64,000 bases of DNA, taken from positions 1 to 64,000 of the forward strand of contig JAACJM010000004.1 of assembly GCA_013368315.1 (NCBI GenBank), given 5' to 3'. The first letter of the stretch is position 1. The number at the start of each line of letters is the position of its first letter. The position numbers and the translations under genes are program-made. The notes under the pieces are model-generated. The model had not been told where the DNA came from and made no database searches. It saw nothing but the letters and a program-made list of their open reading frames with translations. This DNA comes from Tetrapyrgos nigripes (Eukaryota > Basidiomycota > Agaricomycetes > Agaricales > Campanellaceae). This document shows positions 46,089 through 57,158 of the stretch, piece by piece.

Positions 46089-46431
46089 TGTTAGAATGTA
46101 GCCCTAGATCGACTAGATAGAATACAAGAATATGAATCTCTGTCTCGTAGTATCGAAGACAGAATGTAAGTACCTAGATAGAATACGAGAATATGAATCT
46201 AGGTATGTAAGTAAAGTGAAAACATGAAAGAAATAAGAACTGTGGCTCACCTCTGTCTCGTAGTATCGAAGACAGAGGTTCTCTAAGGTAAGCTAAGGTA
46301 TATATAGTAAGATACACATGGACTATGGACGAGAAAAGAGAACAAAGAAAATAAGTAACTGTAAGTAACCGTATCATGACGCGTTGATGCGTCTGCTCCT
46401 ATTCACGGTGTATTTCCGTCATACTCCAACA
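46089..46431 (-). repeat. Copia 5' LTR (right on the plus strand)
   Basis: 343 bp, TGTTAG...CCAACA on the plus strand. Promoter side of the element; carries the same TATATATAG stretch near 46298. Differs from the other LTR only at seven CpG positions. Confidence 0.95.
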
Positions 46432-46436
46432 TGAAG
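46432..46436. repeat. Right 5-bp target-site duplication of the Copia element
   Basis: TGAAG, identical to 40817-40821. Confidence 0.95.
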
Positions 46437-46609
46437 ATCATTTGGGATTGCAACCTGCTTGGAACAATGCAACTACAATGACTCTGACCACTCCTCTGCC
46501 TCTCGCCACTGCTCCTCCACCTCCCGCCGCTGCTCCTCCACCCCCCACCACTGCTCCTCTACCAGTAATGCAGACCCCTCGTTCCCAGAAAAGCAGTCGC
46601 ATTGATTAA

Positions 46610-48302
46610 AATTACCCAATTTTTTCTCTGGCCACTCACAGAGCATCACTGAAATGCCCACACAGCTGCTCCCCGACACCCTTTGCCACATGTACCCCCC
46701 ACTGTGACAAACGTCGCTGCCTTTTTCGTGGATCTTCCAATGCAAATATGTAGACATGTGAGCTAGATCACCTCCTACCCTTCTTTCAGTTGCCCGCATC
46801 AAGCCTATATCTGTATATATATACTCTGCTATATTATAGTCTACTTCAATTTCATTGTATATTACTATCAAATTACTATGCATCTGCGAAAGTACACCGT
46901 TGTGTCTCTGGAACTAACAACTTCAACATTGTACTGTGGTGACTAAGCCTATGGTACTCTTCATCTGGTCATCATCTCTTGTTCTCTTTGCCAATAGAGC
47001 AGCTCTTTCTCCTTGTGACAAAGAGCCAGATTGCGCTCCTGCTCCCTTGGTTGGCTGAATAGACCCTCAGGCCTCAACTTAAACCTGGACAAGAATGTAT
47101 GATCATCCTATATCCAATCTCAACCCACCATCGATGCCAATGTTGAAGGAAGAGATGAGGACAATAGAGGAGAGGGAGTATGAGCAGCGGAGGAAGGTCG
47201 TGAGGGGATCCAAGTCATCTGACACAACGTATTAGACGTTGGACAAGGTTGAGAGCTTCTACTGCTAGTGTTGCACTGGTTGTGATGAACGTCGTGACCC
47301 AGCCATCAGCACTGCTCTCCTCAGTGCCCGTCCCATCAACTCAGAATGGGGACTACAAAAACTTGTCTTTTGGGAATGTGATTTAGACGAGCTCACTCTC
47401 AAACCAATCTTACATTCCCAAACTCCCTTGCCTTCCTTTCTGTCGCCTCCAACCATCGCATCAAACTACCTGCTTTCCGTCTTGTCGCAGCCTTTGTCCA
47501 TTGATACACTTCTCTTCAATTCCTTACCTACACTCACCACCTTCACAACCACAAACCCAGTCAAACCATCTACCTCCACCTCCAGCTCCACTACCACGAC
47601 ATCCAGTGACCCAACCCATGCAACCTGCACCAGCCATGGCAACACATACCCAGCCCACCTTATGTCCCCAGAGCGAGACAAGGAGCACCTCCTTTGGCTT
47701 CTTCCTCTTTGGCACCTCATTCTCAAGCACATCCCTGTTCTCCATCCACACCAACACTAACATCCCTATCATCACGTCTTCACAAGAATGCATCACTAGC
47801 GCTACACCACCCACTGTCGTCAATGGTCGCAATACAGTTTGGCAAACTAGAGTCGACATAAGTTCCATTTACTATCCTTTCAAAATGCGATAACTAAGTG
47901 ACATTTCGCCTTAACACAACATCCAGCTCCGTCTCTTCAACGGGCATGTCAGCAAAGAGAAGGACAAGGCGTCACTGCCTCGAATTGTCCTTGTTCTCCT
48001 TCACCGATGACAACGTCCCTCAAGAATAGCCAGCAAGTTTGCTATCAACAGTGAAGTATCTGCTGTACTGCAAGGCTGGGGTAGGAGGTGCGTGTGGAGA
48101 AGGTAAGCTGGTCGCTTCTGACGAGCAAATAATGGCTAAATACGACTTCTGTCTCATTTTGGCTCTCAGTCTCAACAACAATCTCAACAACAATCCTCAT
48201 TTCCATCTCATCACTCAACATCTATTATTTCAATTTTTCCCTATTCTCAAGCTAACTATATTTTGAACAAAATTTGTACGACATGATGCGCAATACGATA
48301 TC
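46610..48302. other. Former 3' end of the split gene, then poorly resolved coding-like sequence
   Basis: 46610-47230 shows nothing recognised. From about 47268 a plus-strand frame reads 'CDERRDPAISTALLSARPIN' and 'WGLQKLVFWECDLDELTLKP'. It then continues as Thr/Ser/Pro-rich text to 47757. It could be the start of the decayed gene that follows, or a separate gene fragment. No family recognised. Confidence 0.3.
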
Positions 48303-51300
48303 ATGACCAGCAGCGCCAGTCTCCACACCCTACTCATCACTGCAACTCCATCTGCATCTGGTCTCTCATCTGAGGCTAGCACTTCCATGAACTCTTCTTG
48401 GACCTCTGTTCCCTCTGTTTCCTCTCCCATTGCACCCAAAAACAACAATGCTGCACCCCGAAAGCACCTTGTTCCCAAAAAGTCAAAGCTTGGCTTACTG
48501 GGCATTGGCAGCAGCAAAGAGAAGGACAAGGAGAGTCAATGAGGAAAGGACCTCTCAGACGTTGTTCGTTGTGTCAGGGCCTCGTCTTCGTCACGTCGTG
48601 GATTTGATATCTACATCAACCCTGCCGACGACCCTGAGATCGGCGAGATCCTCATGATGAAGGAGAAGAAATCAAGGGCCGGTTTGGATGGTATGAGATG
48701 GGGTACGGGAGGCGGCGCTCTAGAGGAAGTAACGAATATACCGTCAGTTATGCCACCAGCGGTAGCTATGCTCAAGCCCAAGGCCAAAGAAAAAGACAAG
48801 TGGTGGAGTATTGGACGAGGAAGAAAGGACTCTAAGGAGAAGGAGAAAGAAAAGGAGAAGGAGAAGAGAAGTCGAAGTCCCGTCCTGAGCCTCCCAGATC
48901 GAAGAGTAAGTTACTTTTATCCTCTGCACTACTTCTTCACACTAAATACCATTTACAGCACCCAAATCATTCAAGTCCATCTCTGATGTACAATCCAGGG
49001 CTCGCTTCAATTCCTTGGATTCTGGTATCGTCCTAAACTCGCCTACGTTTGCTGCCCCAGCCTATGATGCCAGAAATATCTCCAATCCTCAGCTACTCAA
49101 CGTCAACATTGATTGAGTGGTCTCTGACGACTGTCGTCTGGCACCAATCAGCACCTCTTGTTCTGCTATGCCAACCATGGGTGGTTTGCTCACACTGCCA
49201 TCTTCAGCCGGCACTGAACCCAGCAACAACCAAGGTTCCATTGCCTTGTGTGCCATGTGTTCCATGCATTCTCTAGCGCACATTGGCAGCTGGGCACAGC
49301 TGAAGAACGGTGCTCCTGGTGACGACGCTCCTATGGAGAAGAAGGACGAGAGGAAAGGCAAGGAGAACGACAAGAAGACTAAAGCCAAAGGCGAGAAGAA
49401 ATTCAAGGACAAGGATGAATCCACCAGCGAGAAGAAGAAGATGAAGAAGGAGAAACATAGCATTCTTGGTCTCGGTCTCCCGTCGACAATGAGACTCCCA
49501 GCGGTTTGTAGTGGCTCGAGGACGTCCTCTATTGGTGCTCCCAGCTCCATCGAAGGCAATGTCAACAACAACCGTCTTTCTGTTGATTCAGCTGTTATGA
49601 TGGCCGCTCATGCATGCTCTGGGTCATGCTTATCGACTGCGTCATCCTTGAGACCATTGTCAGCCACATCTTCCAACTCAAGGACATCATCCAGTAGTTC
49701 TGGGGCAAGTATCAGATGGGATGAAGAAGGCTTGGAGACTGTGCATGAGCAGAGGAGAAGAGAGAGGGAGACTAAGAGGCTTAGTCAAGAACAGGAAGAC
49801 CGGGGCACGAATAAGAGGAAGATGGGCGAAAAGGATTCCAGACCCATCTCTGGTGAGAGCAGGAGAAGAACACCTCTTTTGGAGATCTTCCCAGACATCC
49901 ACTCAGACGCCAGCTCACGGAGATCCTCTGGTCTCTTCTATCAACCCTCATGCACCTATGCTTACTCTGGAAGAAGCTACTTCGGATGGACACGAACATG
50001 ATACTGACAGTGCTGTTCCGATGCCGGCAAGGAGGTGTCCTCGTCCAATGTCAGTCTGGTGCTTCAGACCGACAAAACTTCATGGAACAGTTGGAGAGTG
50101 CATTCTGTACCCCTGCGAAACTCGACCTTCATTATGACTTTGGAGGTTCTGATAGTGGTATGCTGAGTGTTGAAGTGCCCCCGCTTCCACCTTTGCCTTT
50201 GCTACCTGCTCAGGCAGAAATGTCGTCCAGCACCATCCAGACAGATGTTTCTACAACTTCGCATGAGGCAGCATCTGGTTTCTCCTCTCAAACTTCAGAT
50301 ATGGAGAGTGACCCGGTATCGAGGCTTTTGGATGTCAAAGAGCCCACCCTGCTTCCTGGATCTGACAGTCTTGGTAGTAATGCCGAGACTGACGATCTCA
50401 TGATGCTGGATTCTGCGGAACCCTCAGTGGAGAATGCCCTTCCTGCTTCACATCCTTCAGATGGTCAGCTCAACAAGGCCTTCAAGTTCGGTGGTATGAC
50501 CAAAGCTTCTTGTTCTCCTGTGGAGAAGGTAGCCAACAAGGGCAGCAAGTTGACCCTTTCAGATATCATTCCACCTCCATCCCATGTTTGCTCGGTGTCT
50601 AATGCATCTTCTGCATCAGTGGACGATTCAGTTATCAAATCGATAATTGCAGAGGCTGCAGAAATGCCCATTGCTCAACCACGACCTTGAGTCAACTCTG
50701 ATTCTAGTGCTCATGCCACTAATACGTCTGTCAGTAGAGCTGCCGGTTTGCAAATCCAGTATCATCACTCCCAGCAATCTTCTGATTTCTGAGTCAGCTT
50801 CACTGGCTTTGACTCCTTTGACAAGGTCAGGAGAGGTTTCGAGTTCCATGATTACCAACCAGGCTTCTAACAACCACATAAAATGTGCACAACCGACATG
50901 AGTCTACTTTCAGTATTGCCTCGATATCAACCCTGATGTTTCTGATCTGTTTGATCATGGTCTTCCTAGCTTACGGGAGGGACCCTCCTCAGAGGATATG
51001 ACTTCGTCATTTTCCATGAACCAAAGCGTTGACGACACCTTCTCCTTCATTCACTGAGCTCCTCAGAGGCGTGTTGAGACTTGTAATGATCATCTTACTC
51101 AATCATCCGGCTGCCATCACGGTCACTCTGCCAGGAGTCTCATCATGCCCATCCACGGCTTCTCCAAACAGTGTCCAATTACAACTGACCCCATCACGGT
51201 CACACAGCTCCGGGATCTCTTTTCCTATGCAACACGGCTCCTCTTCATAAAGGTGACAGTGGCGAGCAAGAAGATGAAGGCCAAGCTGCAGTTTACGTTA

Positions 51301-51320
51301 GATTTTACAGGAAAGTAGCA
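48303..51320 (+). pseudogene. Decayed Ser/Lys-rich gene of a conserved-looking Agaricomycete type
   Basis: A long plus-strand gene can be followed through several frames. The start is 'MTSSASLHTLLITATPSA'. Next come 'KKSKLGLLGIG', 'GKDLSDVVRCVRASS', 'FDIYINPADDPEIGEILMMK' and 'KKSRAGLDGMRWGTGG'. Lys/Glu-rich stretches follow (48785-48890, 49330-49455), then 'KHSILGLGLPSTMRLP', 'SIRWDEEGLETVHEQRRRER' (49706-49765), 'RRRTPLLEIFPD', 'LEEATSDGHEHD' and 'DDTFSF'. I recall similar text in unnamed basidiomycete proteins, but no function is known. TGA stops at 48540, 49114, 50688 and 50791 are compatible with lost CGA codons. Frameshifts near 48906, 49935 and 50080 and a few TAA stops show it is not functional. 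It is basic and disordered, probably a cytoplasmic or nuclear scaffold in life. Confidence 0.5.
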
Positions 51321-52559
51321 GTAGATGAGAATTGAAACCAATGATGAAGTGTTTCGGTCAGACCTTTTACCATTCAACTATACTGTTTGTGAATAAATAC
51401 ACTGAGCAAGACATAATCAAGTCCATTGCAGTCCATGGACATCTAATATCCTGTTTTCCAGGCTCATTTGAGGTTAACACACCTGGGATAATCTTTTCTT
51501 CTGCTAAGGATCATATACAAGTTGAACCAGGCCAACACAAAGATTATTTTGGACCTTTTGAGCTATCACAGTAAATACAGACCTTACCAATGATTCAAAA
51601 CCATTTTGTCCAGATTATAATTTCAGACAAGTCTCACTATGAAATTAAGTGGTTCTTAAAGAGGAAATTTTATATACTCATTGTAGTTGTCTCAAGTAAG
51701 CTTGAGCTTTTTAACCCCTAGTAATACTTTGTTCATTACTGCTGTTTCATAATGATTCTGTTGTCATTATTTTCTCTCAAAATTATTCTACTCTTCTTAT
51801 TTTGCCTGACAAGGCACTGAAGATTATTTCCTGACCATTATACTTCCTCATTATTCACTCAAAATAATTTATGAAGTAACTAAGCCACAGGGTAATTCTA
51901 GGCAGCTCATAAGGAGTAATAATGGATTGGATATAAATTTGCCTCTCTTATAAGGTAGTATTACTTTGCTGGGTCATTATCTGGCCTAAAAGTTTTGAGA
52001 CATTTCTATGATGGTCATGGTTATGATATGCCCGCTTTTGCACCTTTCATTCAGAAATTTCTTTCTTCCACTCATGCAGCTTCGAGACGACGCGATCAAG
52101 AGTCCCTGGCCAAGCATTACATTGGGTACTTTTTTGATTTGATGCTCGGATGCGCTGGTAAGAAACGTCATGGAGTCCTTGCGATTCTTTGCAATCGTAA
52201 ATAATCTCGATTCAAAGGATCATGATGGCGTCCTCTGAACCCGTTCTTTTCTTGACGTCCGAGTTCCTCCGGTACTGTTCGCCACGAGGCGCATAGTTTC
52301 CTGTGTGGCAAGCATCCGACTGGTACCTACGGCACTGTCAGATTCATGACCGCTACTTTTCCGTCCTTGTGAAACCTCTGTGTTTCCATATGGCAATCGC
52401 GAGCTCCAATAGGTTTCCTCAACTACCCGCTCTGTGTCGGAGACGGTCTTTGCCATGCTCTGGTTGATCCGCCATTCAGCGACATTGTTGACTATACTTC
52501 GCGCATCACCGATGATGAGGCAATATATGGCTTAGTCCATGTATCCCTGATTAAAGTGA
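51321..52559. other. No recognised gene
   Basis: AT-rich. The frame 51995-52204 ('FAPFIQKFLSSTHAASRRRD') and the antisense frame 52220-52456 have no known motif. Confidence 0.3.
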
Positions 52560-52561
52560 TA

Positions 52562-52794
52562 CAGTAGCTGCGAAAATTGATGCCGCTTCCTTTTTTGGAA
52601 ATAGCAGGGTGCCGGGGTGCCGGGTCACAATCTTTTCCTTCACTCTCCTTCAACGCAGCTTTCACAACACAAGAAAAGTGGTGCAGCGGTCTTCTCTCAT
52701 CTGTCCTGACCCATCCCGAATCAAGAAGTAAGCCAGAAACCAGCCCGGAGCTAAATTCCAAAAAAGGAAGCGGCATCAATTTTCGCAGCTACTG
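52562..52794. mobile_element. 233-bp MITE with 39-bp TIRs and TA target duplication
   Basis: TIRs CAGTAGCTGCGAAAATTGAT... (52562-52600 and 52756-52794) are perfect complements over 39 bp. TA flanks each side (52560-52561, 52795-52796). TA duplications are typical of Tc1/mariner-type elements. No coding capacity. The apparent frames reading 'MMPLPFLE' on both strands simply reflect the inverted repeats. Confidence 0.88.
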
Positions 52795-52796
52795 TA

Positions 52797-54357
52797 CTTG
52801 CTGGGTTTTTGTATACATCTGGCTAGGAATCCCCTCAGTTTATAGATTACGGGGAGATGAAAAGCTGGGCTAGGGTTGGTATCAGGGCAGAGTCAATTCC
52901 TAGGAAGCAAAAAAGTCGAGTTGCCGCTCAACGGGAATGATGATAACGGATCTCTATACTATGTCCTTCAACGGGTGGCCCGATGCGCTTGCCATTATGA
53001 TCATTGCACGAAATTTGCACCCAGGGCCTTCTACAAGATGCTGATACTCATAATCCCGGTCAATGAAAATTTCCAGTATATAAGTCGGATGAAGTCGACT
53101 TGAATGCACAGTTACTCATCGAGAATCTCCAACAACATTCTCAAGACATTTTTACTCCTCTTAACGCTACTCAACACCAAAAACAATGTGTCGTTTCCGT
53201 CGGTCAGTGGGCTGGTATCATCATCTTCATAGTACGCTGAACCGCATCAGTGTTCGCAACCTTTATGTTAGATGCAATCATGCTATCAACGAGGTCAGTC
53301 TTGACCTTGTCTTCAGTCGACGGTGATTGACGAGTCTTTTCGTATGACTTTTCAGCCCGAAGTTGAGGTGCGCGAGACTGTTGAACCTGACTTGGATTCA
53401 TGTTCACCTCTCGAACCTCGTCATAGGTTAAATGCGAAAATTCTCGGTGCAAATCAGCCCGTTCCATCCGAGAAGCTGTCCATCTTGTCAACAGACCTGC
53501 CGTCAATAGTAAGTAGTACTTAATACCCTAGGGTCTTAACAAATCGTGGAGTTCTGACGAATTGCTACACTTTACCCTCTCTCCTTGCCGCCGTGCTGTA
53601 AAATGAAATAATGCAATCTTCGGCCCATTCTGGTGACGTTTGCAGCCACGAATTTCCTGAGATGTACAGTGAGCGCTCAATTGGTTCTGTATGATCTTCT
53701 TCTCTGTACTGATCCACCTTTTGCAGCTCCGCATCTCAACAGATACTGTCCCTCTTGCGTGGCTGCGGGACGCCGTTAGGTGGTAGTATTTAGAACCAAC
53801 AATATTAACTAATTCATGGTCCGCACTGTAATTCCACCCAATGCCACTAGTAACTACCGTACATTCAGATACTATAGCTGTTCTATAGATAGTTGCAACT
53901 TACTAGTATTTATTGTTACGCTACCTACACAACTATTTTATTCGATTTGTTATGTCCAAGTGGCGGGGAATTCAAATCCGAGTCGAGCAGACAACTGCTT
54001 CAGGCGAAGTCCCTAATGGACACCTATGAGGGTTCCGAGGAAGTTCGAGATTTCCGAAATCTATCTGATTCTAAGGCAAAAGAAAGATGCCAGGTCAGCA
54101 TACTTAAAAAGTTGCATAGGCTTTAATCTAGGCTCTTAGGATAGGATATCATTATAGGATCCAGGTGCTCGGTTCGTCGTGAACGAATATTCAGGATAGT
54201 AATCAGTCTGAACTTGTCTCATTGCACAGTGTGTCAAGCTTTGAAATACTCAGGGGAAGATTTCTAACCTGTAAAAGCTGTAAAGAACAACACCATCTTC
54301 GTTAGCGAATGCGCAGTGGGAGTATAGACGCCAATCAAGACAATCAATCATTGTCGA
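52797..54357. other. No recognised gene
   Basis: Contains short open frames (53204-53506 minus, 53323-53523 plus, 53893-54126 plus) without recognisable motifs. The plus-strand stretch 53340-53520 looks coding in composition ('MTFQPEVEVRETVEPDLDS') but cannot be assigned. Confidence 0.3.
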
Positions 54358-54669
54358 AAGAGCCTACTCTGACTGATCAAATGTAGCCACAGTTTCAGAA
54401 CGGGGCTAAGCAGAGTTGAGAGAAAAATGTCGGTGCAGGCCACTGTATACAGCGGCAGTTACGAGTCCTAATTTCATTGCACAACACGCAATTGACTCTG
54501 AAGAGGTAGATTTGGGTCATGGACGGGGCACTGGGCACTGGTTCGTTGCTTGACGAAAGCTTGACGGAGAATAGCGGAGAATTTGCGGAGAAGGTGCTTA
54601 GTGCCGAGTTTGCCGAGCTGACAGAATAGGATATATTTTCCCGGGATACGAAAAGTGCGGCCATTTGAG
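54358..54669. repeat. Dispersed ~0.3-kb repeat, copy 2 (uninterrupted)
   Basis: 312 bp matching 10764-10934 plus 12668-12796. Begins AAAGAGCCTACTCTGACTG and ends GCGGCCATTTGAG. Contains the short palindrome CTGTATACAG and 'GGGCACTGGGCACTGG'. No terminal inverted repeats or coding capacity. Class unknown. Confidence 0.8.
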
Positions 54670-55104
54670 CTCACAATAAGACTCGTCCTATAAATAGGAT
54701 TCGTAACCACACCATTGAAGATCCTTGGTTAGTCTTCGGTGCTCCAGCTTCAGACTCGGTACCATTTTACGTTCATCAGTCGACGCCGGGGCTACTACTA
54801 GTATACTGATCCACCAAATATTTCGGGGATCGCGCTCAAGGCTGCTCAAACATACCAGTGATATAAATTGACGTTTTCGGGATCTCAACTTTCAGTCAAT
54901 TATAACTTGAACACAAAACTCAAAGAGCTGGCATGGCCGTTGCGCCCTAGTCGATGTAACAATGATGGTCAGAGGTGCGTTGAAACCAGATAGAATGGGA
55001 CACATATACTAGCAACTAGCTACTGGTGCAGTGGCGAGTTTACCTATATCCTCACGTTCGAATGAACTTGCCACAGCCTAGAAACACCCTTTCTAAGCTA
55101 GGGC

Positions 55105-55335
55105 AAATAGCATATCTAGTCAATGCGCTGCATTTTGGGCCTTTTGGCTGTATCCAGTAACTTGGGTCCACGTAGAGCTACCATTCGTTACACTTTGTAG
55201 CTTTTGCGGTGCGGCGTATAAATTCCTTCCTTCCTTCCTTCAGTATCATCCGTAAAGAAGTGAGGTTCGAGTCCCACTCTGTCCCTGCATAGGCACTGCC
55301 TTTGAGACTTATTTATTTATTTATTTTTGGTAGTT
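55105..55335 (+). repeat. SINE-like sequence with tRNA-type D-arm and B box, copy 1
   Basis: 'TAGCATATCTAGTCAATGCG' (from 55111) has a GCAT/ATGC D-stem and A-box-like layout. 'GGTTCGAGTCC' (from 55262) matches the pol III B box, and an (ATTT)n tail follows at 55309-55328. A-to-B spacing of about 150 bp is too long for a plain tRNA. The spacer contains a (CTTC)n run. Possibly a tRNA-derived SINE; no tRNA cloverleaf could be closed. Confidence 0.35.
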
Positions 55336-55424
55336 CTTATGGAAGCAAGTATCTTGATCGACGATCATTTTCAAATTAAAATACATACATACGCAAGGAG
55401 AATACCAGAAATACTGCTTGTTAA

Positions 55425-55860
55425 GTAAAACGAATAGCATATCTGGCTAATGCGCTGCAATTCCAGTGGACATCGTGTATCAGTCCTGGGTTTTTAATGT
55501 CTCCCTGCTAGCCTTTGTATTGTAGCATTTTGTTTAGTTACTTTTGGGCCACCCTCTGGACACTGATTGCTCTTCGTATGTACTCTCACCTGTAACTCAT
55601 ACTTATAGCGCTTTAGACTGGGTAGACGGTCTACCAACGACACGTCGTCGTAGCGCTTGCCCCTATCTGGCTGTTGCTTGCCCCGCTGAACCAGTCCGTG
55701 GTTCCACGGAGAGTACCCCCACATCGGGGAACCCTTTTCCGGCGCGGCGTATCCAATCTATCTATCTATCTATCTATCTAATCTAATCAGTAGATCTAGA
55801 GAAGCGAAGTTCAAGTCCTGCTCTGTCCCTATACCCTTCTCCAAAACCCTTTTTTTTTGG
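55425..55860 (+). repeat. SINE-like sequence, copy 2
   Basis: 'TAGCATATCTGGCTAATGCG' (from 55436) nearly repeats copy 1. The B-box-like 'GAAGTTCAAGTCCTGCTCTG' (from 55807) is followed by a T-run. Between them sit 'TGCTTGCCCCGCTGAACCAG' (similar to 28611-28630) and a TCTA microsatellite. Relation to copy 1 is clear only at the two ends. Confidence 0.35.
55756..55780. repeat. (TCTA)n microsatellite
   Basis: About six TCTA units. Confidence 0.9.
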
Positions 55861-56037
55861 TATATCTTTCTGGGGAACTCGTTCATTTCTTGCTTTCTCA
55901 ATTGCGACTGCATATGAGGACGAGTATGAATGATTTACAGTAAACTCGAAGACAGTGGTTTCTACAAAATACTTAAGAATAACGTACAAAAGAAATTAAG
56001 ATGAAGGAAAGAGGGTGGGGGAGGTAGAGTATACGTA

Positions 56038-56115
56038 CGTACCGAAAGACTCAAGGTGAAGGACTGTGACTAAGGCGAAGGAAAGCAGATTGGGATCGAT
56101 GAGTCTTTCGGTACG
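56038..56115. repeat. 16-bp inverted repeat around a 46-bp loop
   Basis: CGTACCGAAAGACTCA (56038-56053) and its exact complement TGAGTCTTTCGGTACG (56100-56115). No gene lies adjacent. Possible hairpin or binding site; role unknown. Confidence 0.7.
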
Positions 56116-56840
56116 ATGAAGGATATGTACAGTTGAAGAAAGTAAGTCCAGACAACGGAAGAAATGGCACGATAGGTTGAAAACAAGGAGATCGATAGTC
56201 TAGCGTTTATCTCTGAGGGCTCGCCCCCATAGAAAGTTATTACATAGTCACGGTCAATTCCCTGCCAAATCCCTTTGTTTTTTGGTGTATGTATATAGGA
56301 GGCTAAGGAGATATAGTGTTCAAAATTTTAGGCAGCCAAGTTGAGCAAAAGCCGTACTTATCCTTATCCTTAGAGACGAATTGCTGCAAGTGGACGCGGA
56401 AGTGGCTGTACACTCGCGGAAATGAACTTCACTCTCTATCGTGAGTTCTAATGCGTTTTGGGTCACAATTTTTGGTATGTAGTCTTGGAACCACTTGATG
56501 TTACCATAGGTAAAGTAAATTTCAGAAAGTGGCGACGAAGAGGTGGTCAAAATGCCGGAAAAGATTCGTGAGAATATTTCCTGATTACCTCATAAATTTT
56601 TATGGGCGCCGGCCCTATGTGATTAACGCCAGACTACATATCTACCATATCAATGTGGTGAGTAGATATCGTCAGTCTGGCTTCGAGACTAGGAGATCGA
56701 AAGATGTGAGAGACAATAAGGCGGTCAGGAGTCATGGAGCACGCCACGGTGATGCTATTCGAATGCCTTTGGAATAATATATATAAGCGAGGCCTCATGC
56801 GCGAGTATGCTTTTCCTATACCTTGATGACCCGGCCTGAC

Positions 56841-57158
56841 TCAAAATATTCTACCACGAGAACTTGGTGTTGATCCCCGTTTGTTTGAGCGTCCTAAAAA
56901 AATTATAAGACTAATTAATGTGCAGGAAGTGAACGCACCCACAAAATGCTCCACTGCACCGGAAAACATCGTATCCTGTTTAGATGTCCCGCGCTGCAAG
57001 TCCATGACATGCAGGCTGTAGTAACGGCTTGACACCAGCACAGCAGTTCCACTCTCAACAAGGATAGAGTCACGACAGAAGGGTGGAGCTGTCGGGTGCA
57101 CGAGAAATCGGACCTGCCTACTTCTTCTGGCTGCCTCAGCCCATTCAGCATATGTCAC
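56841..57158 (-). CDS. Hypothetical short protein, weak support
   Basis: A minus-strand frame of 105 residues starts 'MTYAEWAEAARRSRQVRFLV' and is open through a possible intron (about 56937-56893). No motif recognised. Sequence on either side shows no further exons, so it may be chance. Confidence 0.2.
   Translation of the reverse strand: MTYAEWAEAARRSRQVRFLVHPTAPPFCRDSILVESGTAVLVSSRYYSLHVMDLQRGTSKQDTMFSGAVEHFVGAFTSCTLISLIIFLGRSNKRGSTPSSRGRIF

Larger units (their letters stand above)
40822..46431 (-). mobile_element. Full-length Ty1/Copia LTR retrotransposon (5610 bp)
   Basis: Two 343-bp LTRs (40822-41164 and 46089-46431) flank a minus-strand gag-pol region, with a TGAAG target duplication on both sides. 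The LTRs differ at seven positions, all transitions and all CpG versus TpG/CpA. A primer-binding site and a polypurine tract sit at the expected places. The order protease, integrase, RT, RNase H is that of Copia. Insertion is recent by LTR identity (about 98%), and it disrupts an exon of the host gene. The polyprotein frame has an internal TGA. Confidence 0.97.
39988..46609 (+). pseudogene. Unknown Ser/Pro-rich gene split by the Copia element
   Basis: Exons 39988-40111, 40183-40512 and 40573-40821 plus 46437-46609 join in frame. Exon 3 is cut by the Copia retrotransposon. Skipping the element and one 5-bp duplication carries the frame straight on ('NYE' then 'DHLGLQPAW') to a TAA at 46607-46609. 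The protein has an acidic N terminus and a helical segment ('LTPEQLEIYAACKEEFRNYR'). A Ser/Pro/Asp-rich middle and a Pro/Ala/Thr-rich end ('PPPPAAAPPPP') follow, with a basic tail. No stop codon other than those brought by the element was found, so the gene was probably intact until the insertion. It resembles its upstream neighbour (38548-39631) in composition and exon style, but not clearly in sequence. No family recognised. Confidence 0.65.

Noticed and set aside
52577..52873. Two similar proteins starting MMPLPFLE on opposite strands
   Set aside because: They arise from the MITE inverted repeats, not from genes.
55255..55290. tRNA gene at the B-box-like GGTTCGAGTCC
   Set aside because: No acceptor or anticodon stem could be paired, and the A-to-B distance is too long.
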